Below, piece after piece: positions 59,295 through 64,000 of a stretch of 64,000 nucleotides of DNA. Each line of letters starts with the position of its first letter. The first letter of the stretch is position 1. This stretch comes from Methylosinus trichosporium OB3b. GTDB taxonomy: Bacteria > Pseudomonadota > Alphaproteobacteria > Rhizobiales > Beijerinckiaceae. The notes beneath the pieces are model-generated. The model saw nothing but the letters and a program-made list of their open reading frames with translations, was not told where the DNA came from and did not search any database. The translations under genes were made by a program, and so were the position numbers. The DNA lies in the NCBI RefSeq assembly GCF_002752655.1, contig NZ_CP023737.1:186001-250000 (forward strand). The letters run 5' to 3'.

Positions 59295-60368
59295 TCAATA
59301 ATGGGTCTGAGGCAGACGGCGCTGCGTCGGCTCCTGATAGGCGACATCGACCGGACGCCCGGCCTTGCGATCATAGGCCACGGTGCGCGGCTCATTGTCC
59401 CAGAGCTGATAGCGCGCGGCGACGCGCCCCGAGCCGATGTCGATCAGCTGCCATCCGGTGGCGTCGCGCTCGAAGAAGGGATCGGCGCGGTTCATCGGAA
59501 TGGTAAGCACCGGCAGATGGCTCTCGGCCTGCGAATAGGTCTGCGGATAGGGCCAGGGCCAGGCGGTCGACATCACCGAATTGAAGCTGATGCTGCCGAT
59601 CTGATTATATTGAATCTGATGCACATGGCCGTAGAGGACGGTGACATTGTCGTAAGGCGCGAGCAGCGCCTGCACATCCTCGGCGTCGTCGGTCCAGAAA
59701 TTCCAGCCCTTGTAGATCTTCTGCAGCGGCGAGTGTGAGAAGACGACGAGCGGCGTCGCCTTGTCGACCTTGGCGAGATCGTTCGCGAGCCATTTGCGCT
59801 GCTTGTCGCCGACCATGAAGGGCGAGCCATTGGGATTGTCCAATCCCGCCATTTCCAGCATGCGCTGCTCGGCCGTCGGCCAGCGATGGAATGTCCAGTG
59901 CTCGCTGGTCAGGATGGAGTTCAGCACGACGAAATGCACGCCCTTATGGTCGAAGCTGTAATAATGCGGACCGTAGAGCTTGCTCCAATAATCGCCGAGG
60001 TCGAGATAATAGTCGTGCTCGCCCATCACGCAATAGAGCTTGCCCTTGAGCTTCGACAGCATCTCGGCGCCGTGATCGAGCTCCTCGCGCTTGCCGAGCT
60101 GGGCGAGATCGCCGCCGAACATCACGAAGTCGGATTCGGGCTTCACCAGATTGGCCTCGGCCACCGCGCGCTTCAACCCCTGGTCCCAATTGCGCACGAA
60201 GGCGGCGCCGCGGATCTGCTGGATATGCGCGTCGGAAATATAGGTGAAGGTGAAATCTTCGCGCGTTCCGCCGAAGGCGAGAGTGACCATGCTGATCGGC
60301 AGGGTGGTGATCGCCGCGCCGGCGCTCGCGCCGGCGAGCACGCTGCGCCTCGTGATCAATTCGCTCAT
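59295..60368 (-). CDS. Tat-exported metallophosphoesterase
   Basis: A 357-residue calcineurin-like phosphoesterase. Twin-arginine signal (ITRRSVLAGASAGAAITTLP) after GGGGAG. Metal-site motifs: YISDAHIQQ (D-x-H), FGGDL, MGEHD (GEHD where GNHD is usual), a central SHSPL, and GHVHQI. It is probably periplasmic, acting on phosphate esters; the exact substrate is unknown. The Glu in place of Asn in the third motif is unusual and could alter metal coordination. It lies 37 bases after the peroxidase gene and 13 bases before the cytochrome gene in the operon. Confidence 0.87.
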   Translation of the reverse strand: MSELITRRSVLAGASAGAAITTLPISMVTLAFGGTREDFTFTYISDAHIQQIRGAAFVRNWDQGLKRAVAEANLVKPESDFVMFGGDLAQLGKREELDHGAEMLSKLKGKLYCVMGEHDYYLDLGDYWSKLYGPHYYSFDHKGVHFVVLNSILTSEHWTFHRWPTAEQRMLEMAGLDNPNGSPFMVGDKQRKWLANDLAKVDKATPLVVFSHSPLQKIYKGWNFWTDDAEDVQALLAPYDNVTVLYGHVHQIQYNQIGSISFNSVMSTAWPWPYPQTYSQAESHLPVLTIPMNRADPFFERDATGWQLIDIGSGRVAARYQLWDNEPRTVAYDRKAGRPVDVAYQEPTQRRLPQTHY

Positions 60369-60405
60369 CGGCTGCTCCCCTTTTTCCTTCGCGCCTTTCG
60401 GCGTC

Positions 60406-61527
60406 TCATTTGGTCTTCGCGCCGAAATAGGCGGGCGTGGTGAGGGTCCCCATGAAGGCGACGAGATCGTCCATCTGCTGCTCGGTGAGGCTGAGCGGCC
60501 TGATGCCGCCGGAGAGATAGTCGTTGACCTGCGCCGGATCGCCGTCGCTGCGCCCGCCATTGTTGTAATGCTTGACGACGTCCTTCAGCGTCTTCAGCGA
60601 GCCGTCGTGCATATAGGGCGGGGTGACCGCGACATTGCGCAGCGTCGGCGTCTTGAAGGCGCCGATCACATCGAACTGATCGGTGACGGCGAAGCGGCCG
60701 AGCTCCGAGGTCTTCGGATCGGAAAGAACCGTCTTGTCGACATCGGCGCCTTTCGCCTTGGCGGTCAGAAACTCCGCCGCGAGCCGCGGCACGTCGAATT
60801 GCGCGCGATTGATGCCGACGCCGATATTGTGGAAGCGATTGTCGGTGAACAGCGCCTGCGTCTCCTCGATCACATGGCAGGAGACGCAGCGCCCCTGGCC
60901 GACGAAGACGTCGAAGCCGCGCTTGGCCTCCGCCGAGATCGCATTCTCCTCCTTGCCGAAACGCCAGCGGTCGAAGGGCGAATCGCCGGAGACGATGGTG
61001 CGCTCATAGGAGGCGATGGCCTTCTTCACCTCGTCCATGGTGATGGCGTCGCCGGTCTTGCCGAAAGCCCGCTTGAACAGATCGACATAGAAGTCGTCGG
61101 AGCGGACGATGTTCAGGATCGGCTCATGCGTCGGCAGGCCCATCTCGACCGGATTGAGGAAGGGATGCTGCGATTGATCCTCGAGCGAGGCGGAGCGTCC
61201 GTCCCAGAAGAAGGAGGTGAAATAAGCGGAGTTGATCACTGTCGGCGCATTGCGCGTCCCGGTCTTCTTGCCGATCCCCTCCGAGGTGCGCAGCGGACCA
61301 TCCGTAAAGGCCTTCTCGTCCGCATGGCAGGTCGCGCAGGCGACCGTTCCGTCGCTGGAGAAGCGCAGATCGTGAAACAGGCGATTGCCGAGGGCGATCT
61401 TTTCGGCGCTCTGCGGATTGTCGGACGGAATGGGAACGGGCGGAAGCCCGAGCGGCTCAGCGAAGGCCGCGCCCGAAAGGCTGAAACAAGCCGCGAGCGC
61501 CGTCGCGACGCGCGTGAGCACGGCCAT
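60406..61527 (-). CDS. Di-haem cytochrome c peroxidase family protein (1)
   Basis: A 373-residue periplasmic protein. The ATG at 61527 has GGGGAGGAAG upstream and a signal peptide (MAVLTRVATALAACFSLSGA, cleaved near AFA-E). Two haem motifs: CATCH (VACATCHADEKAF) and CVSCH (GRCVSCHVIEET). Other family regions are FWDGRSASLEDQ, NPVEMGLP and FKTPTLRNVAVTPPYMHDGS. The family reduces hydrogen peroxide or, in MauG-like members, oxidises protein residues. First gene of a four-gene operon with the phosphoesterase, cytochrome and Cys-rich genes. Confidence 0.88.
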   Translation of the reverse strand: MAVLTRVATALAACFSLSGAAFAEPLGLPPVPIPSDNPQSAEKIALGNRLFHDLRFSSDGTVACATCHADEKAFTDGPLRTSEGIGKKTGTRNAPTVINSAYFTSFFWDGRSASLEDQSQHPFLNPVEMGLPTHEPILNIVRSDDFYVDLFKRAFGKTGDAITMDEVKKAIASYERTIVSGDSPFDRWRFGKEENAISAEAKRGFDVFVGQGRCVSCHVIEETQALFTDNRFHNIGVGINRAQFDVPRLAAEFLTAKAKGADVDKTVLSDPKTSELGRFAVTDQFDVIGAFKTPTLRNVAVTPPYMHDGSLKTLKDVVKHYNNGGRSDGDPAQVNDYLSGGIRPLSLTEQQMDDLVAFMGTLTTPAYFGAKTK

Positions 61528-61929
61528 ATCTTCCTCCCCGTTGCGCGCCTGTCGGACGGAAGCCGCTTCTGTGTTCGGCGCTGTTTGAGGCGATCTTGCT
61601 CCCATTCATGCCATTCGGCAAGGCGTGGTCGCAACAAATCCTCTGCCCGCGGGAGCCGATCGACTGTCCGCACTGCAGTATCCAGGCTTGTGCGGCGCAG
61701 TAGATGCTTAACGACAGCGCCTCAGTACATGTCGCAGCGCAAGCGAAGTCTTCAGCCACGACGCCACGGCGCCGAGACTGTCATGGTCGCGTCACAGATA
61801 CTTGAAATTTCGCAATTAGCTGCAGTCGTTCGCCTTTGCTCGACGGCCCTGGTTGTGCTAGGCGGACGGGGCATCGAGCGGCCTTGTTCGCAGCGCACGC
61901 TCGACCATCCGGAGGGGAGCCCGTCCAAA
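61528..61929. other. 402-base divergent control region between the two peroxidase genes
   Basis: No gene seen. It should contain both promoters. The clearest element is the PHO-box-like repeat at 61778-61795. The rest has several CTGT and ACAG words but no further consistent pair. Confidence 0.5.
61778..61795 (+). promoter_or_regulatory. PHO-box-like site upstream of peroxidase gene 2
   Basis: CTGTCAT-GGTC-GCGTCAC: two 7-mers with 4-base spacing. The first is perfect, the second matches GTCAC of CTGTCAC. This is the best PhoB-type site in the window and lies 134 bases before the ATG at 61930. Confidence 0.55.
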
Positions 61930-62997
61930 ATGTCTCGTATCTTTGTCGCGTCGCTGAGCGCGATGCTGTTCCTGCCCGCCGCCGCCATGGCGGGCGATCT
62001 GCGGGCGGACGCCAACGCCCTGTTCGAGCCGATCACGCCGGCCGCCGCCGCCAAGGTGGTGAAGAGCAATGACTTGACGCCTGCCAAGATCGAGCTCGGC
62101 AAAGAGCTGTTCTTCGATCCGCGCATGTCGGCGAGCCAGATCATCAGCTGCAACTCCTGCCATAATCTGAGCCTCGGCGGCGTCGACGCCGGCTCGACCT
62201 CGGTCGGCCACGGCTGGCAGAAGGGTCCGCGTCGCGCGCCGACCGTGCTCAACGCCGTGTTCAACGTCGCGCAGTTCTGGGACGGCCGCGCGCCGGATCT
62301 CAAAACGCAGGCGAAGGGCCCGGTGCAGGCCGGCGTCGAGATGAACAACACGCCCGCCAATGTCGAGGCGACGCTGAACTCGATCCCCGGCTATGTGGCC
62401 GAGTTCAAGAAAGCCTTCCCGAACGACGCCAAGCCGGCGAATTTCGATAATTTCGCTCTGGCGATCGAAGCCTTCGAGGCGACGCTGATCACGCCCGGCT
62501 CGCGCTTCGACAAATTCCTCGCCGGCGACGAGGCCGCGCTCGACGCGACCGAGAAGCAGGGCCTGCGCCTGTTCATGGACAAGGGATGTGTCTCCTGTCA
62601 CGGCGGCGTCAATGTCGGCGGCGCCGGCTATTTCCCCTTCGGCGTCGCGCAGAAGCCGGCTGCCGAGGTGCTGCCCGCGGCGGACAAGGGCCGCGCGGCC
62701 GTCACCAAGAGCGCCGCGGACGATTATGTCTTCCGCGCTGCGCCGCTGCGTAACGTCGCGCTGCGCGCTCCCTATTTCCACACCGGCAGCGTGTGGACTC
62801 TGGAGGAGGCCGTGTCGATCATGGCGGCCGATCAGCTCGGCGTGACGCTCTCGGGCGACGAGACCAAGGCGATCGTAGCCTTCCTCGGCGCGTTGACCGG
62901 CGAGCAGCCGCATGTGAGCTATCCGGTTCTGCCGGCCCGCACCAATGGCACGCCGCGCCCGGCGCAGGGCTTGACCTCGACGACGGCCGCGCACTGA
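61930..62997 (+). CDS. Di-haem cytochrome c peroxidase family protein (2)
   Basis: A 355-residue periplasmic protein divergent from the first peroxidase gene. Signal peptide MSRIFVASLSAMLFLPAAAM is cleaved near AMA-G. Haem motifs are CNSCH (IISCNSCHNLSLGG) and CVSCH (KGCVSCHGGVNVGG). Family regions FWDGRAPDLKTQAKGPVQ, ITPGSRFDKFLAGD and LRNVALRAPYFHTGSVWTLE are standard. GGAGGGG lies 13 bases before the ATG, a slightly long spacing. Relation to peroxidase 1 is distant, so this is not a simple tandem duplication. Confidence 0.88.
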   Translation: MSRIFVASLSAMLFLPAAAMAGDLRADANALFEPITPAAAAKVVKSNDLTPAKIELGKELFFDPRMSASQIISCNSCHNLSLGGVDAGSTSVGHGWQKGPRRAPTVLNAVFNVAQFWDGRAPDLKTQAKGPVQAGVEMNNTPANVEATLNSIPGYVAEFKKAFPNDAKPANFDNFALAIEAFEATLITPGSRFDKFLAGDEAALDATEKQGLRLFMDKGCVSCHGGVNVGGAGYFPFGVAQKPAAEVLPAADKGRAAVTKSAADDYVFRAAPLRNVALRAPYFHTGSVWTLEEAVSIMAADQLGVTLSGDETKAIVAFLGALTGEQPHVSYPVLPARTNGTPRPAQGLTSTTAAH

Positions 62998-63011
62998 GCA
63001 CCTGACGAGAA

Positions 63012-63036
63012 GCCTTCGCGCCGCCGGCGCGAAGGC
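63012..63036 (+). terminator. Hairpin after peroxidase gene 2
   Basis: GCCTTCGCGCC and GGCGCGAAGGC are perfect 11-base arms with a 3-base loop, 15 bases after the stop. There is no T-run, so termination strength is uncertain. Confidence 0.55.
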
Positions 63037-63040
63037 GCCG

Positions 63041-63058
63041 CTGTCACGATTCTGACTG
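63041..63058 (+). promoter_or_regulatory. PHO-box-like repeat upstream of the phosphoesterase gene
   Basis: CTGTCAC-GATT-CTGACTG: first half perfect, second half matches four of seven. It lies 104 bases before the ATG at 63163. Confidence 0.4.
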
Positions 63059-63078
63059 CTTGTTTCCGCATTGTGGCG

Positions 63079-63102
63079 GCCGCGTCATCATTATGACGCG
63101 GC
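63079..63102 (+). promoter_or_regulatory. Operator-like inverted repeat upstream of the phosphoesterase gene
   Basis: GCCGCGTCAT and ATGACGCGGC are perfect 10-base arms around a 4-base spacer (CATT), 60 bases before the ATG. The size and symmetry suit a dimeric regulator. No regulator gene is adjacent. Confidence 0.45.
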
Positions 63103-63162
63103 GAGCCAGCGCGCGCGCCTCCCGCGTCCCGAAGAACCGTAATGCGAGCAGCCGGACCGTCT

Positions 63163-64000
63163 ATGAAATCGTCGATTTTCCGTTCGTTCGCCGCCGCTGC
63201 GGCGCTGCTCGGGCCGGCGTGGCAGAGCCTCGCCCAAGACGCGGAAAATCCTTTCGCCCGCATCGGCCATATCGTCGTCATCTACACGGAAAATCGAAGC
63301 TTCGACAATGTGTTCGGGCTGTTTCCGGGGGCGGATGGACTGGGCTCCGCGGACCGTTTCACGCAGGTCGACGCCGACGGATCGGCGCTCGCCAGGCTTC
63401 CGCCTATCCGGGCGGACGAGAGCGTCGACCCGCGTTTTCCCCAGACCTTGCCCAATGCGCCGTTCCCGATCGACGCCTTCGCGCCCAATGGCGAGAAGAC
63501 CACCGATCTCACCCATGACTTCTACCAGGAGCAGGAGCAGATCGACGGCGGCCGCATGGACCGTTTCGCCGCCGTCTCCGGCGCCGGCGGGCTCGTCATG
63601 GGCTATTACGACGGCCGCGGCCTCGCGCAATGGCGGCTGGCGGAGGAGTTCACGCTCGCCGATCATTTTTTCCATGCGGCCTTCGGCGGCTCCTTTCTCA
63701 ACCATATCTTCCTCGTCTGCGCCTGCGCGCCCGTCTACCCTTCGCCGTCGCCGAGCCTCGTCGCCGAGCTCGACGAGAGAGGCTTTTTGGCGCGGGCGGA
63801 GAGCTCGCCGAAGAGCGCCCTCGACGGCCCGCCGCGCTACCGCAAGACCGGGCGGGTGACGCCGGATGGATTTGCGGTGAGCACGCTGCAGCCGCCGACG
63901 CCGCTGTCGCCGATAGACCTTTCCGTCCCGGCCGAGCTGAATCTGCCGCCGCAGACGGCGCCGACGATCGGCGACCGTCTAACCGAGAAGGGCGTCTCCT
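63163..64000 (+). CDS. Secreted phosphoesterase (AcpA/phospholipase C family), N-terminal part
   Basis: The ATG at 63163 opens a signal peptide (MKSSIFRSFAAAAALLGPAW, cleaved near LA-Q) and the frame runs past the window end; 279 codons are visible. The family motif IGHIVVIYTENRSFDNVFG carries the metal-binding Glu-Asn pair, with later THDFYQEQEQIDGGRMDRF and LADHFFHAAFGGSFLNHIFL matching the PF04185 pattern. Members are acid phosphatases or phospholipases C. Placed after two PHO-type elements and beside phosphoesterase and peroxidase genes, it probably serves phosphate scavenging. Confidence 0.88.
   Translation, partial: MKSSIFRSFAAAAALLGPAWQSLAQDAENPFARIGHIVVIYTENRSFDNVFGLFPGADGLGSADRFTQVDADGSALARLPPIRADESVDPRFPQTLPNAPFPIDAFAPNGEKTTDLTHDFYQEQEQIDGGRMDRFAAVSGAGGLVMGYYDGRGLAQWRLAEEFTLADHFFHAAFGGSFLNHIFLVCACAPVYPSPSPSLVAELDERGFLARAESSPKSALDGPPRYRKTGRVTPDGFAVSTLQPPTPLSPIDLSVPAELNLPPQTAPTIGDRLTEKGVS

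Overview
The window reads as chromosomal DNA of a GC-rich alphaproteobacterium of the order Hyphomicrobiales (Rhizobiales), most likely a type II methanotroph of the Methylosinus/Methylocystis group. Evidence for the class and order: RcdA, CpdR, TrcR and PtsP, a gatCAB operon, a periplasmic-glucan synthase, and several short intergenic palindromes of the kind scattered through these genomes. Evidence for a methanotroph: a Tat-exported 13-cysteine copper-storage protein (Csp1 type), a family first described from Methylosinus trichosporium. No rRNA, tRNA, CRISPR array or transposase gene was found.

Layout. 1-8.6 kb: C-terminal part of a cyclic beta-glucan synthase, a GC-poorer zinc-motif protein of unknown function, an outer-membrane barrel protein, mobA, cysK and an aldose-1-epimerase homologue. 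9-17 kb: rcdA, rpmE, cpdR, an N-formylglutamate amidohydrolase, hisN, csp1, several small genes (one frameshifted), a DAHP synthase gene behind what looks like a complete ribosome-mediated attenuator (an aromatic-rich leader peptide plus terminator), and prfA. 17.2-27.5 kb: an island of tandem paralogues encoding secreted RCC1-type seven-bladed propellers. There are five intact genes, one interrupted by an amber codon, one frameshifted pseudogene and two short remnants. 27.7-36 kb: ptsP, a membrane GGDEF-EAL protein with degenerate active sites, a DUF433/DUF5615 toxin-antitoxin-like pair with a frameshifted toxin gene, and ligA. 36-48 kb: trcR, an ABC exporter, plsY-dprA, ruvX, gatC-gatA-chorismate mutase-gatB and a histone-H1-like gene. 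48-58 kb: hemB, a DUF1036 gene, pyk, a GNAT gene, an inositol-phosphatase gene, a PhoX-like gene, guaB and panE. 58.6-64 kb: a divergent locus combining di-haem peroxidases, a Tat metallophosphoesterase, a small cytochrome c and a phosphoesterase (AcpA/PLC type), with PHO-box-like repeats upstream of several of these units.

How it fits together. Most of the window is housekeeping: translation (rpmE, prfA, gatCAB), DNA maintenance (ligA, ruvX, dprA), cell-cycle proteolysis (rcdA, cpdR) and biosynthesis (aroG, hisN, cysK, hemB, guaB). The accessory content is concentrated in the propeller island and the phosphatase/peroxidase locus. In the island, the two halves of one bacterial Ig-like domain flank the seven propeller blades, as if the propeller had been inserted into a loop of the Ig fold. 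The island also lies between ptsP and prfA, which are usually neighbours in this class. The paralogues show every stage of duplication and decay. This is the most unusual structure in the window.
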